Shown here: positions 1 to 8,443 of the stretch, in pieces | How positions within the stretch are numbered: the first letter of the stretch is position 1 | How the letters are laid out: the number at the start of each line of letters is the position of its first letter | From: Flavobacteriales bacterium | Lineage (GTDB): Bacteria; Bacteroidota; Bacteroidia; Flavobacteriales_D; Parvicellaceae | NCBI GenBank assembly: GCA_029243225.1 | Contig: JAQWSL010000057.1 | Location: 1 to 34,267 of the forward strand | Reading direction: 5' to 3' | DNA length: 34,267 nucleotides | The notes under the pieces: model-generated | The model's database searches: none | What the model was told of the DNA's origin: nothing | Seen by the model: the letters and a program-made list of their open reading frames with translations, nothing else | Translations under genes and position numbers: made by a program

Positions 1-533
1 CGGTGCATTTCACCATAAACTTCAATGTTTTTTATTACTTCTGATTTATAAGCTTTTAATCCACAATTCATGTCGTGAAGCTTGATTCCTGAAACTAATC
101 GGGTAACACCATTATATAGTTTAGTTGGGACTGTTTTAGAAATAGGATCCCTTCTTTCTCTTTTCCACCCAGAAACAATGTCATAACCATCATTAGTTAT
201 CATTTTCATTAACTCTGGAATTTCATTTGGATTATCCTGCAAATCCGCATCCATTGTAATTACCACTGCACCATTTGATTTACTGAATCCTGTATTAAGA
301 GCGGCTGATTTCCCGTAATTTCTTCTAAAAGAAATGCCTTTTATTCGAGAATCATTTTCAGCAAGTGTTTCAATTGAAGTCCAAGAACCATCAGTGCTTC
401 CATCATCAATAAAATAGATTTCAAATGAAATGTTGTTTTCTTCACAAACCTTAATTATCCAATGAGATAATTCGGATAAAGATTCCTGCTCATTAAAAAG
501 CGGAATTACAACAGATAAATCTAGATTAGTCAT
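1..533 (-). CDS. Family 2 glycosyltransferase (polyprenyl-phosphate type), 3' part missing
   Basis: The reading frame starts at the ATG at 533 and runs off the left edge, so about 177 N-terminal residues are visible. They form a GT-A fold of the dolichol-phosphate mannosyltransferase / GtrB / ArnC type: the nucleotide-binding start SVVIPLFNE (residues 7-15), the acidic pair and loop IDDGSTDGSW (42-51), RRNYGKSAALNTG (70-82) and the metal-binding region TMDADLQDNP (93-101, Asp95 and Asp97). Enzymes of this family load a sugar from a nucleotide sugar onto a polyprenyl phosphate at the inner face of the cytoplasmic membrane; whether C-terminal membrane helices follow cannot be seen. It is divergent from the next gene. 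A -7 element lies only seven bases upstream of the ATG. Family assignment is firm; substrate unknown. Confidence 0.9.
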   Translation of the reverse strand, partial: MTNLDLSVVIPLFNEQESLSELSHWIIKVCEENNISFEIYFIDDGSTDGSWTSIETLAENDSRIKGISFRRNYGKSAALNTGFSKSNGAVVITMDADLQDNPNEIPELMKMITNDGYDIVSGWKRERRDPISKTVPTKLYNGVTRLVSGIKLHDMNCGLKAYKSEVIKNIEVYGEMH

Positions 534-540
534 ATCAAAA

Positions 541-548
541 CAAATATA
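541..548 (-). promoter_or_regulatory. Putative -7 promoter element of the glycosyltransferase gene
   Basis: The minus strand reads TATATTTG, a full match to the Bacteroidota -7 consensus TAnnTTTG. No good TTTG -33 element is seen at the usual spacing. It ends seven bases before the ATG at 533, so the transcript would carry almost no leader. Confidence 0.45.
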
Positions 549-619
549 TTGAGATTATCTAATTGATAATTCATATTTTAACATATATTTTCATATTAAT
601 ACTAATTAGTACTTAAGTT

Positions 620-1261
620 ATGAATGAACTTTTTAATTTATTTATAATTGGTCTTGTTATAAATTTAATATTATTTATAATTGATCTTCTAAACAAGAAC
701 TATCAAAGAATATATAATTATATAATTTTTGGCTCATTAGCAGCTATTTTAGACCTCTTAGTTGAATTTGCTGGCACCTACAATCTTTTTTGGACCTATA
801 ATGAATCATTCTATTTTATTTTTGATTTAATCCCTGTAGAGTTACCTGCTATTTTCTTTACTTCTGCTGTAATAGGGAAGTTTCTTCATTCAAAGTTTAA
901 AGATGTTAATTGGAAGCTTAACATTAATTGGATTTTTCTTTTTATTTCGGTTTTAGGTTTTTCAATCTATATTTTATCAAATATGATTTTTGACATGGAT
1001 GATTCTTTAATTGTGTTTACTCTTCCTATTGGAATTTGGGGTTTTAATACTTTTAAAAATGAAAAAAATAAAGTATTGTTAATTTTTGTAGCTCTATTTG
1101 TAGCTTTAATTGACTATTTAATAGAATCTTGGATTATATCTTCAGGAAATTATGATTATTCATCTGGATTTAAATTAATTACACCTATAAATTATTTCCT
1201 GCTAACCCTTGCAATGTTCGGTCTAATGGAAGCTTTTGATGTGACTAAAAAACGACAATAA
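620..1261 (+). CDS. Seven-helix membrane protein of unknown function with duplicated motif
   Basis: I do not recognise this 213-residue protein with certainty. It has about seven hydrophobic helices (roughly residues 3-24, 32-54, 64-89, 104-124, 129-145, 152-175, 187-208) and no signal peptide, so it is an integral inner-membrane protein. Two similar segments are visible: Asp45-x3-Glu49-x8-Trp58-x-Tyr60 followed by Pro72, and Asp165-x3-Glu169-x8-Tyr178-x-Tyr180 followed by Pro189. Acidic residues inside helices followed by an aromatic pair recall the CruF/PF04240 carotenoid hydratase-like family, but similarity is weak and this is inference only. It is divergent from a glycosyltransferase and is followed by gldF after 116 bases, so it probably has its own transcript. 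Confidence 0.75.
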   Translation: MNELFNLFIIGLVINLILFIIDLLNKNYQRIYNYIIFGSLAAILDLLVEFAGTYNLFWTYNESFYFIFDLIPVELPAIFFTSAVIGKFLHSKFKDVNWKLNINWIFLFISVLGFSIYILSNMIFDMDDSLIVFTLPIGIWGFNTFKNEKNKVLLIFVALFVALIDYLIESWIISSGNYDYSSGFKLITPINYFLLTLAMFGLMEAFDVTKKRQ

Positions 1262-1294
1262 TATTTTTTTAAACTTTATTTATTTAATTCATTA

Positions 1295-1333
1295 ACAATT
1301 AATTTTTAATAGATTATTAATTGTACCCTTTTT
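1295..1333 (+). terminator. Weak hairpin plus T-run between the membrane protein and gldF
   Basis: ACAATTAAT (1295-1303) and ATTAATTGT (1316-1324) form a perfect 9-base inverted repeat with a 12-base spacer; ACCC and five T follow. The stem is almost all A/T and the T-run is offset by four bases, so it may be only a weak terminator or chance. Confidence 0.3.
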
Positions 1334-1377
1334 ATATTAAATGAGTTATTAATTTAGCACCTATTAATTAATCTGCA

Positions 1378-2106
1378 ATGTATTATTTAGTAAAAAAAGA
1401 ATTAAATGCTTTCTTAAACTCTCTAACAGGGTATATTGCTATTGTGTTTTTTCTCATTGCAACAGGTTTTTTTCTGTGGATCTCTCCGGGAAACTACAAC
1501 CTTCTAGAAATGGGTGAATCAAGTTTAACAAACTTTTTCATTCTTGCACCTGACATATTTCTTTTTCTTATTCCGGCTATTACTATGCGTCTATTTTCTG
1601 AAGAAAATAGAACAGGAACTTTAGAGCTATTACTTACAAAGCCAATTACTGAATTTAAGCTTGTTTTCTCCAAATTTATTGCCGGATTAATTTTGGTTAT
1701 TGTATCAATACTTCCCTCATTAGTCTATTATATTTCTGTTGGTGAAATGGGAATGTCTAGCTGGAATATTGACTCAGCAGCAACATGGGGTGGATACATT
1801 GGTTTGTTGCTACTAGGTGGTGTTTTCGTTTCTATAGGATTATTTACTTCAGCTATCTCAAATAACCAAGTTGTTGCTTTTATGCTTTCTGTTGCAATAT
1901 GTTTTTTATTCTACTTAGGGTTTGGGTTTATAGCTTCATTCTTTGAAGCTCCATATGATTTAATTTTTCTTAAAGTTGGAATTGCAGAGCACTATTCAAG
2001 TATTCAAAGAGGTGTTATTGACAGCAGAGATGTTGTTTATTATTTGAGTGTTATTTCATTCTTCTTAATGTCAACAAAATTGGTTCTTCAATCTAGAAAA
2101 TGGTAA
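1378..2106 (+). CDS. gldF: Gliding motility ABC transporter permease GldF
   Basis: This 242-residue protein is an ABC-2 type permease. Six hydrophobic segments are visible (first about residues 16-36), and the ABC-2 signature EENRTGTLELLLTKPI (about 75-90) lies between helices 2 and 3. GldF is the membrane subunit of the GldA-GldF-GldG complex, which genetic work in Flavobacterium johnsoniae links to gliding motility; the ATPase GldA is encoded elsewhere, as is usual, and is not in this window. The ATG at 1378 puts the amphipathic start MYYLVKKELNAFLNS in front of the first helix, as in the family. gldG starts three bases after the stop codon, so the two are surely one operon. Confidence 0.93.
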   Translation: MYYLVKKELNAFLNSLTGYIAIVFFLIATGFFLWISPGNYNLLEMGESSLTNFFILAPDIFLFLIPAITMRLFSEENRTGTLELLLTKPITEFKLVFSKFIAGLILVIVSILPSLVYYISVGEMGMSSWNIDSAATWGGYIGLLLLGGVFVSIGLFTSAISNNQVVAFMLSVAICFLFYLGFGFIASFFEAPYDLIFLKVGIAEHYSSIQRGVIDSRDVVYYLSVISFFLMSTKLVLQSRKW

Positions 2107-2109
2107 TAA

Positions 2110-4035
2110 ATGAATTCTAAATTAAAAGACATATTTAATTTCATTCTTGCTGTAATAGTAATAGTTATTATTAACTATCTATGTTCATTTAGATTTTTTA
2201 GAAAGGATTTAACAAATGATCAACTTCATTCATTGTCTACAAAAACAATTCATTTTTTAGAAAATGAGATTAATGACGAGGTAACAGTAGATGTTTATTT
2301 AGATGGTGACTTTCCTGCTGAAATTCAGAAACTAAAAAATAGTCTTACAGAAAAATTAAATGAATTTAAAGCCTACGCTGGAACTAAATTAAAAATACGC
2401 TTTCATGATTTAAATGAAGATGAAGAATTAAAAGAAGATTTTAAAAAAGAGATTTATTCAGAAGGTATAGACCCATCATATATATTTATTAATAAAGATG
2501 CAACTGAGCAAAACAGTATTGAAATATGGCCAGGTGTTTTACTTAAACAAGGAGACAAAACTGTTGCAGTTCAATTGTTGCAGGGAGGAAATATTCCAAT
2601 TAATCAGCAAATTATCAATCGATTTTCAGATCAATTAGAATTCAAATTTATTCAAGGGTTATTGAAATTAACAACTAATAAGGTTAAAAACATATCATTT
2701 TTAAGAGGTCATAATGAGCTGAATAATGCAGAAATTTATGATATAAGACATAAATTAATGGAATTTTATTCTGTAGACACTATTCGGATAAGTCAACTTA
2801 AAACAGAATTTTTCAATCAATCTGTTGATTCTGCCAATAAAAAATGGGCAGGAATAATTAGTTCCAATAAACCTAGTGTTATCATTGAAAATGACACCAT
2901 TGATTTATACGATGAAAATGGTGTTTTAATTGACAATATTGATAATAATTTAAAAAGATATTTTCAAACAAAACAGCTTTCTTTATTTAAACAAAATTCA
3001 AATAATTTTAGTGAAGATTTAGGTGCTTTAGATAATTCAGATGGACTAATTGTTGCTAAGCCTAAATTGAGTTTTTCCGAGAAAGAAAAATTTGTGATTG
3101 ACCAATTCATAATGAAAGGTGGAAAAGTATTTTGGTTAGTCGACAGAATGGATGTTAAAGAATATCTACTAAAAGATTCCTCATTTGTTATGTCTGAAAC
3201 AATTGAAACTAAATTAGAAGATTTTATTACAACCTATGGAGCTAGAATTAATTCTGATTTAATAACAGATCTTCAATGTGCTCCTGTAAAAAGAATTGAT
3301 GGAATGGGTAATCTAATCAAGTGGTACTTCTACCCCATTTTAAGTACTGTTAACCCTAATGAATTCAATTTAAATGTTGGCCCTGTTCGACTAAAATATG
3401 CCAGCAGTGTAGATACATTTGGACACCCAGAAATCACTAAAGCTCCTTTGTTACAAACAAGTTCAAATTATTTAAAGAAAAGACAATTTAGAGTTACCTA
3501 TAAAGATTTAACAGCGTCTAATCCCGAAATGTTTGATTCACCAGAGGGGAACCTTAATCAGACAATGGGATTACTTCTAACAGGAAAATTCACCTCAAAT
3601 TATAAAAATCGTGGTGTTAGTGATGATTTTAAAAAGTTTTTAAAGTCGTCAAATTTTAAAGAAATTTCTGACACCATTAATAGCATGGTTGTATTTGGTG
3701 ATGGCGATTTCATTAGGAATGATTTAATTCTAAACAAAGAAACAGGGAAATACCAACCACTTTACTTAGATTTTGAAGCAGCAGATTTAGGCACTCCAAA
3801 TTTCGCTCCTATATATGGAAATAGTGTTTTCTTTTTGAACTTGGTAGATAAATTATTAGGAAACGATATATTAATACCATTAAGATCTAGAATGAAAATT
3901 CCAAGACTTTTATCTATTGAGGAAATTAAAATAAATAGAAAATATTGGCAATTTATCAATCTTTTCACCCCTTCATTTTTAATAATATTAATGGGTTTAT
4001 TAATATTATTCTTTAAAAGAAGAAAGTATAATTAA
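2110..4035 (+). CDS. gldG: Gliding motility ABC transporter component GldG
   Basis: A 641-residue protein anchored at both ends: an N-terminal helix (about residues 9-29) and a C-terminal helix (about 615-635) followed by the positive tail KRRKYN. Between them lies a large extracytoplasmic region of the GldG/ABC_transp_aux type (PF09822), with the typical early segment on DVYLDGDFPAEIQ (about 61-73) and the middle segment with VDRMD after a stretch resembling a Rossmann-like DUF4350 fold. It pairs with GldF (start three bases after gldF stop) and is followed after 15 bases by a DUF4340 lipoprotein. The GldG name rests on family pattern and the gldF neighbour; its exact biochemical role is not established. 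Confidence 0.92.
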   Translation: MNSKLKDIFNFILAVIVIVIINYLCSFRFFRKDLTNDQLHSLSTKTIHFLENEINDEVTVDVYLDGDFPAEIQKLKNSLTEKLNEFKAYAGTKLKIRFHDLNEDEELKEDFKKEIYSEGIDPSYIFINKDATEQNSIEIWPGVLLKQGDKTVAVQLLQGGNIPINQQIINRFSDQLEFKFIQGLLKLTTNKVKNISFLRGHNELNNAEIYDIRHKLMEFYSVDTIRISQLKTEFFNQSVDSANKKWAGIISSNKPSVIIENDTIDLYDENGVLIDNIDNNLKRYFQTKQLSLFKQNSNNFSEDLGALDNSDGLIVAKPKLSFSEKEKFVIDQFIMKGGKVFWLVDRMDVKEYLLKDSSFVMSETIETKLEDFITTYGARINSDLITDLQCAPVKRIDGMGNLIKWYFYPILSTVNPNEFNLNVGPVRLKYASSVDTFGHPEITKAPLLQTSSNYLKKRQFRVTYKDLTASNPEMFDSPEGNLNQTMGLLLTGKFTSNYKNRGVSDDFKKFLKSSNFKEISDTINSMVVFGDGDFIRNDLILNKETGKYQPLYLDFEAADLGTPNFAPIYGNSVFFLNLVDKLLGNDILIPLRSRMKIPRLLSIEEIKINRKYWQFINLFTPSFLIILMGLLILFFKRRKYN

Positions 4036-4050
4036 CTAACAATAATTTTA

Positions 4051-5049
4051 ATGAATAAACTACTTTTATCTTTTTTCACCCTAGGAGTATTATTTTTTAC
4101 AGGTTGTAATTCTACGAGTGACGCGCTTACTGAGTGGAAAGAGCAATCAGATTTTGCTATAAAAGATACTGCCTCGATTGTTAAATTCGCTATTTCTGAC
4201 ACTGAAAACAATACAATTACTATTTCTAGAAAAGAGGATGGTAAAACATGGAAAATTGAGGGCACTAAATATGATGCTCAAACAAACAATGTTAAATTAA
4301 TTTTAGAAACTTTTTATAGAATAAAAGTCAAAAGAGATGTTCCAACCAGGAATATTGGCCAGGTTATTACGTCACTTTCATCAAGAAGTAAAAAGGTTGA
4401 AATTTTTAGAAACAATGAATCCAAACCGTTTAAAACTTGGTTTATTGGAGGGGCAACAATGGACCATGAAGGTACATTTATGTTGTTGCAAACTGGTAAT
4501 GAGAAAAGTGCTGTTCCTTTTGTGATGTACAAACCTGGTATTCATGCTTCAATGGATGTTCGTTTTTTCACAAGCTGGATTGATTGGAGAGCTTCTTATG
4601 TTTTTAGGTATCCGGATACTAGAGAAATTCAATACATATCATTGGATTTCATTCAGGATTCTATAAACTCATACAAGGCAACAAGAGGAGAAAACAATCA
4701 AGTTGCCCTATTTGATGGCACTAATAATTCAATTTCAAAATTTGATTCATCTCAAGTTAAACATTACTTCACTCACTACAAAAAAATTCATTTTAATAAA
4801 AAAGTAATTGAATCTCAACAATACACTGACTCTGTTTTTAATTCTAAACCATTTTATAAGATATCACTTAAAGATAAAGAAGGTGTTTTTACTAATGTTG
4901 ATGTATGGAAAATTTATAATCCTAATACTGAAAACTGGGATGCTGAATATGGCTACATAAGAGTTGACAATGAGAATGAGTTATTTAGGATTCAATATTT
5001 TTCTTGGGATATTCTCTTTAAACCGCTTTCATACTTCACAAGAAAATAA
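4051..5049 (+). CDS. DUF4340 lipoprotein downstream of gldFG
   Basis: A 332-residue protein with a lipoprotein signal: MNKLLLSFFTLGVLFF then the lipobox FTGC with the acylated Cys at 19, followed by Asn and Ser. The rest looks like a DUF4340 protein: repeated beta-rich segments around KEDGKTWKI (residues 52-60) and the pattern of a threonine/serine-rich comparison loop near 116-130. DUF4340 genes are, from memory of the family, often next to GldG-like ABC components in many phyla, and here it is 15 bases after gldG, suggesting a third subunit or partner on the outer leaflet of a membrane. The start codon gives the signal peptide directly. No enzyme motif is visible. Family assignment fairly sure, function unknown. 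Confidence 0.8.
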   Translation: MNKLLLSFFTLGVLFFTGCNSTSDALTEWKEQSDFAIKDTASIVKFAISDTENNTITISRKEDGKTWKIEGTKYDAQTNNVKLILETFYRIKVKRDVPTRNIGQVITSLSSRSKKVEIFRNNESKPFKTWFIGGATMDHEGTFMLLQTGNEKSAVPFVMYKPGIHASMDVRFFTSWIDWRASYVFRYPDTREIQYISLDFIQDSINSYKATRGENNQVALFDGTNNSISKFDSSQVKHYFTHYKKIHFNKKVIESQQYTDSVFNSKPFYKISLKDKEGVFTNVDVWKIYNPNTENWDAEYGYIRVDNENELFRIQYFSWDILFKPLSYFTRK

Positions 5050-5117
5050 TTTCTATTATTGTTAATAAAATAATTAATTAGCTTATAAAATTAAACTCCT
5101 TCTTTTCTGATTTCAAT

Positions 5118-5125
5118 TATATTTG
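5118..5125 (+). promoter_or_regulatory. -7 promoter element of dnaN
   Basis: TATATTTG fits the Bacteroidota -7 consensus TAnnTTTG exactly, 18 bases upstream of the dnaN ATG. No clear TTTG -33 element is found at the usual distance. It implies dnaN is transcribed separately from gldFG. Confidence 0.6.
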
Positions 5126-5143
5126 TATCAAATCCTTTATTAC

Positions 5144-6262
5144 ATGAATTTTATAGTTTCAAGCACATCTCTACTTAAACAATTACAAGCTGTTGGTGGA
5201 GTACTCAATAGCAGTAATACATTACCAATTTTAGATAATTTCCTTTTCGAAATTAACGGTAAGACTCTTACTGTATCTGCATCTGATTTAGAATCAACCA
5301 TGACAACAACTATTGATGTTGAAGCAAAGAAAGATGGCAATATTGCTGTGCCAGCAAAACTTGTTCTAGACATTTTAAAAACATTTCCTGAACAACCGTT
5401 AACTTTCAGTGTTGATGAAAAAACAATGGGAATTGAAATTTCTGCAGATTCGGGTAAATATAAACTTAGTGGTTATAACGGAGTGGAATTTCCTAAAATT
5501 CCAGTAATTGAAAACCCTTCCAATGTTGAATTGGAATGTGATGTTGTTCAAAGAGCAATTGATAAAACTATTTTCGCATCTGGAAATGATGATTTAAGAC
5601 CTGTTATGAGTGGTATTTTCACTCAATTAAGTTCCGATGGGATTACATTTGTTGCTACTGATGCTCACAAACTAGTTTGTTATAAAAGAATTGATGTTAA
5701 AGTTGCCGATTCGGCTTCTTTTATAATGCCTAAAAAACCAATGAACCTTTTAAAAAGTTTACTTGTTTCAGCTACTGGTAAAATTAAAATTGAATACAAT
5801 GAATCAAATGCCAAGTTTGAGTTTCAAAATTACACACTAATTTGCAGACTTATTGATGGTAAATACCCTAATTACGAAGCTGTTATTCCTAGTGAAAATC
5901 CAAACACTTTAACCATTGATAGAGCTTCTTTTGCTCAATCTATTAAGAGAGTTTCAATATTTGCAAATAAAACAACTCATCAAGTTAAATTGAGAATATC
6001 TGGAAGTGAACTTGCTATTTTTGCAGAAGATATTGATTTCTCAAATGAAGCCAACGAAAGGTTAACTTGTTCATATGTAGGAAATGATATGGAAATAGGT
6101 TTTAACTCTAGGTTTCTTCTTGAAATGTTAAATAACATTGATACTGAGAACGTAAACCTTGAATTAAGTGCCCCTAACAGAGCAGGTATTTTATTACCAG
6201 ATAATAACGAAGAAGGTGAAGATTTACTAATGCTAGTAATGCCAGTAATGCTTAATAATTAA
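5144..6262 (+). CDS. dnaN: DNA polymerase III sliding clamp (beta subunit)
   Basis: A 372-residue beta clamp, the ring that holds the replicative DNA polymerase on DNA. The three clamp domains are visible in order: domain 1 begins MNFIVSSTSLLKQLQAVGG with NTLPILDNFL (residues 25-34); domain 2 begins near residue 128 with ATDAHKLVCYKR (about 174-185); domain 3 ends with the family's conserved C-terminal LMLVMPVML. I chose the ATG at 5144: the frame is open to a TTG at 5123, but that TTG overlaps the -7 promoter box and the extra seven residues do not belong to the family start. It ends four bases from the convergent rocD stop. Confidence 0.97.
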   Translation: MNFIVSSTSLLKQLQAVGGVLNSSNTLPILDNFLFEINGKTLTVSASDLESTMTTTIDVEAKKDGNIAVPAKLVLDILKTFPEQPLTFSVDEKTMGIEISADSGKYKLSGYNGVEFPKIPVIENPSNVELECDVVQRAIDKTIFASGNDDLRPVMSGIFTQLSSDGITFVATDAHKLVCYKRIDVKVADSASFIMPKKPMNLLKSLLVSATGKIKIEYNESNAKFEFQNYTLICRLIDGKYPNYEAVIPSENPNTLTIDRASFAQSIKRVSIFANKTTHQVKLRISGSELAIFAEDIDFSNEANERLTCSYVGNDMEIGFNSRFLLEMLNNIDTENVNLELSAPNRAGILLPDNNEEGEDLLMLVMPVMLNN

Positions 6263-6285
6263 GCTTCTATTTCTTAAAATTTAAG
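6251..6285. repeat. Two 13-base palindromes at the dnaN/rocD convergent junction
   Basis: CTTAATAATTAAG (6251-6263) and CTTAAAATTTAAG (6273-6285) are each perfect palindromes around a central base, sharing CTTAA/TTAAG arms. The first spans the dnaN stop codon; with flanking G6250 and C6264 it extends to 7-base arms. They could act as a weak bidirectional terminator; function is not proven. Confidence 0.45.
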
Positions 6286-7514
6286 ATTGTACTCTCAATA
6301 ATTGAAATACACTCGTCCATTTGTTGTTCGTTGATAACTAATGGTGGAGCAAATCTTATAATATTTCCATGAGTTGGTTTGGCTAATAGTCCATTATCTC
6401 TTAATGCTAAGCAAATATCATATGCAGTTGTGCTTTCAGGAGAATCATTAATAATAATAGCATTTAACAACCCTTTACCTCTCACTTTCTCAACTAAATC
6501 GGTTTTAGAAATTAATGAATTCATTCCATTCCTAAATCTTTCGCCTAATACATTTGCGTTGTTTGCCAAATCTTCTTCGATTACAACTTCAAGAGCTTTT
6601 TTAGCAACAACACAAGCCAAAGGATTACCACCAAATGTAGAACCGTGCTCACCAGGCTGAATACATAACATTACGTTATCATCTGCTAATACTGCAGAAA
6701 CGGGGAAAACCCCGCCAGAAATTGCTTTTCCAAGTATAAGAATATCCGGTCTTGCATCTTCATAATCTGTAGCTAACATTTTACCTGTTCTTGCTATTCC
6801 AGTTTGAACTTCATCAGCAATGAAAAGGACATTGTATTTCGTACATAAATCTCTAACACCTTTTAAATAACCTTCATCTGGTACCACAACCCCAGCTTCA
6901 CCTTGAATAGGTTCTACCATAAATGCTGCAACATTAGGGTCATTCAAAGTAGCTTCTAAAGTTTCTAAATCATTGTAAGGAATTAATTCATAACCTGGCA
7001 TATATGGTCCAAACCCTTTAAATGAAACTGGATCATCAGAACTTGAAATGGCAGCTAATGTTCTTCCCCAAAAATTTCCTTTTGCAAAAATAATTTTAGC
7101 TTCATTTTCGGGTATTCCTTTTTTTAAATACCCCCATTTTCTAGCTAATTTATTTGCAGTTTCACCACCCTCAACTCCAGTATTCATAGGCAAAACTTTT
7201 TCGTAACCAAATAAATCTGTAATGAATTTCTCATATTCACCTAGGATATTGTTATGAAAAGCTCTAGAGGTTAGCGTTAAAATAGAAGCTTGATCATTTA
7301 GAGCTTTGATTATTTTAGGGTGACAATGACCTTGATTAACAGCTGAATAAGCAGATAAAAAATCGAAATATCTTTTGCCTTCACAATCCCATAAATAGAT
7401 CCCTTCTCCTTTAGAAAGTACAACTGGAAGGGGGTGATAGTTGTGAGCTCCGTACTTGTCTTCTAATTGTATTGCTTCTTCTGATGAAATGGTCGTATTT
7501 AAATTTGAATTCAT
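6267..7514 (-). CDS. rocD: Ornithine--oxo-acid aminotransferase
   Basis: A 415-residue class III PLP aminotransferase matching ornithine delta-aminotransferase, which moves the delta-amino group of ornithine to 2-oxoglutarate, giving glutamate semialdehyde for the arginine/proline link. Diagnostic parts: the N-terminal [14 protein letters not shown] (residues 24-37), [21 protein letters not shown] (46 onward), [18 protein letters not shown], the cofactor region [15 protein letters not shown], and the PLP lysine in [10 protein letters not shown] (Lys263), followed by [11 protein letters not shown]. The ATG at 7514 gives a normal N-terminus. It diverges from ttcA and converges with dnaN. A near-match -7 box (TAGATTTA on the minus strand, 7557-7564) could drive it. 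Cytosolic enzyme. Confidence 0.95.
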   Translation of the reverse strand: MNSNLNTTISSEEAIQLEDKYGAHNYHPLPVVLSKGEGIYLWDCEGKRYFDFLSAYSAVNQGHCHPKIIKALNDQASILTLTSRAFHNNILGEYEKFITDLFGYEKVLPMNTGVEGGETANKLARKWGYLKKGIPENEAKIIFAKGNFWGRTLAAISSSDDPVSFKGFGPYMPGYELIPYNDLETLEATLNDPNVAAFMVEPIQGEAGVVVPDEGYLKGVRDLCTKYNVLFIADEVQTGIARTGKMLATDYEDARPDILILGKAISGGVFPVSAVLADDNVMLCIQPGEHGSTFGGNPLACVVAKKALEVVIEEDLANNANVLGERFRNGMNSLISKTDLVEKVRGKGLLNAIIINDSPESTTAYDICLALRDNGLLAKPTHGNIIRFAPPLVINEQQMDECISIIESTILNFKK

Positions 7515-7588
7515 GGTCTTGTAAATAATAATTTTCGATTGCGAATTTAATAATTTTAAATCTACTATTATGTATTATTGATTTGAAT

Positions 7589-7619
7589 TTTGAATAGGTT
7601 TTATTAATTATCATATTTG
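7589..7619 (+). promoter_or_regulatory. Promoter of ttcA
   Basis: TTTG at 7589-7592, a 19-base spacer, then CATATTTG at 7612-7619. This fits the Bacteroidota architecture TTTG-N19-TAnnTTTG with a single mismatch at the first -7 base. The box ends 14 bases before the TTG start codon. Confidence 0.65.
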
Positions 7620-7633
7620 CAGAAATTACAGGT

Positions 7634-8443
7634 TTGAAAACAGATTCTGATTTTATAAAAATTCAAAAGCAGCTAAGAACTTCCGTTTGGAACGCGATGC
7701 AAGAATTTAAAATGATTGCAAACGGAGATAGAATTATGGTTTGTATTTCTGGTGGAAAAGATAGCTATACAATGCTTGATATTCTTGTTCACTTTCAAAA
7801 ACATTCTGACATTAATTTTGAATTGATAGCTGTAAATTTAGATCAAAAGCAACCAGGGTTTCCTGAGGAAGTTCTCCCAAACTATTTATCAGAAAAAAGT
7901 ATACCTTTTGAAATAGTTGAAAGAGACACTTACAGTGTAGTAAAAGAAAAGGTTCCTCAGGGCAAAACTACTTGTAGCTTATGCTCTAGATTAAGGCGAG
8001 GAATTCTTTACGATACTGCTAGAAGATTAAATTGTAATGTTTTAGCTTTAGGTCATCATCGTGAAGATATTCTTGAGACATTTTTTTTGAATTTGTTTTT
8101 CAGTGGCAAACTAGAAACAATGCCTCCTAAATATAGAATTGATAATGGTGATCTTGATGTAATAAGACCTTTAGCTTTTTGTAAGGAAGAAACCATTTCA
8201 AGCTATTCAATTTTTAAAAATTATCCCATAATACCTTGTAATTTATGTGGTTCTCAGCCTCAACTTCAACGGCAAGCTATTAAAGAATTGTTAATTAAAT
8301 GGGAAGACAAATTTCCTAATAGAAAAGCAATTATGTTAAACGCTTTGAGAAATGTATCTCCATCTCACTTATTAGATACAGATTTGTTTGATTTTTTGGA
8401 CTTAGATCAATCTTTTAAGGATGATAGTCATCTTGTTATCTAA
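7634..8443 (+). CDS. ttcA: tRNA 2-thiocytidine(32) synthetase, TtcA family
   Basis: A 269-residue PP-loop enzyme. TtcA adenylates cytidine 32 of certain tRNAs and replaces the oxygen by sulfur, using a [4Fe-4S] cluster. The PP-loop SGGKDS is at residues 39-44, the cluster cysteines are in TTCSLCSRL (Cys114, Cys117) and PCNLCGSQ (Cys202/Cys205), and [16 protein letters not shown] (140-155) is the conserved centre. The start is TTG at 7634: the family needs the residues [17 protein letters not shown] ahead of the PP-loop, there is no ATG in frame upstream, and the first internal ATG (7697) would cut into this region. A good promoter lies just upstream. Its TAA overlaps the stop codon of porQ on the other strand. 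Confidence 0.9.
   Translation: MKTDSDFIKIQKQLRTSVWNAMQEFKMIANGDRIMVCISGGKDSYTMLDILVHFQKHSDINFELIAVNLDQKQPGFPEEVLPNYLSEKSIPFEIVERDTYSVVKEKVPQGKTTCSLCSRLRRGILYDTARRLNCNVLALGHHREDILETFFLNLFFSGKLETMPPKYRIDNGDLDVIRPLAFCKEETISSYSIFKNYPIIPCNLCGSQPQLQRQAIKELLIKWEDKFPNRKAIMLNALRNVSPSHLLDTDLFDFLDLDQSFKDDSHLVI

Noticed and set aside
3762-4265. Antisense frames over gldG and the DUF4340 gene
   Set aside because: Both are shadows of genes with clear domains and they have no promoter or family signal.
5123-5143. Upstream TTG extension of dnaN by seven residues
   Set aside because: The TTG is part of the -7 promoter box TATATTTG, so it is unlikely to be transcribed, and clamp proteins begin at MNFIVSS.
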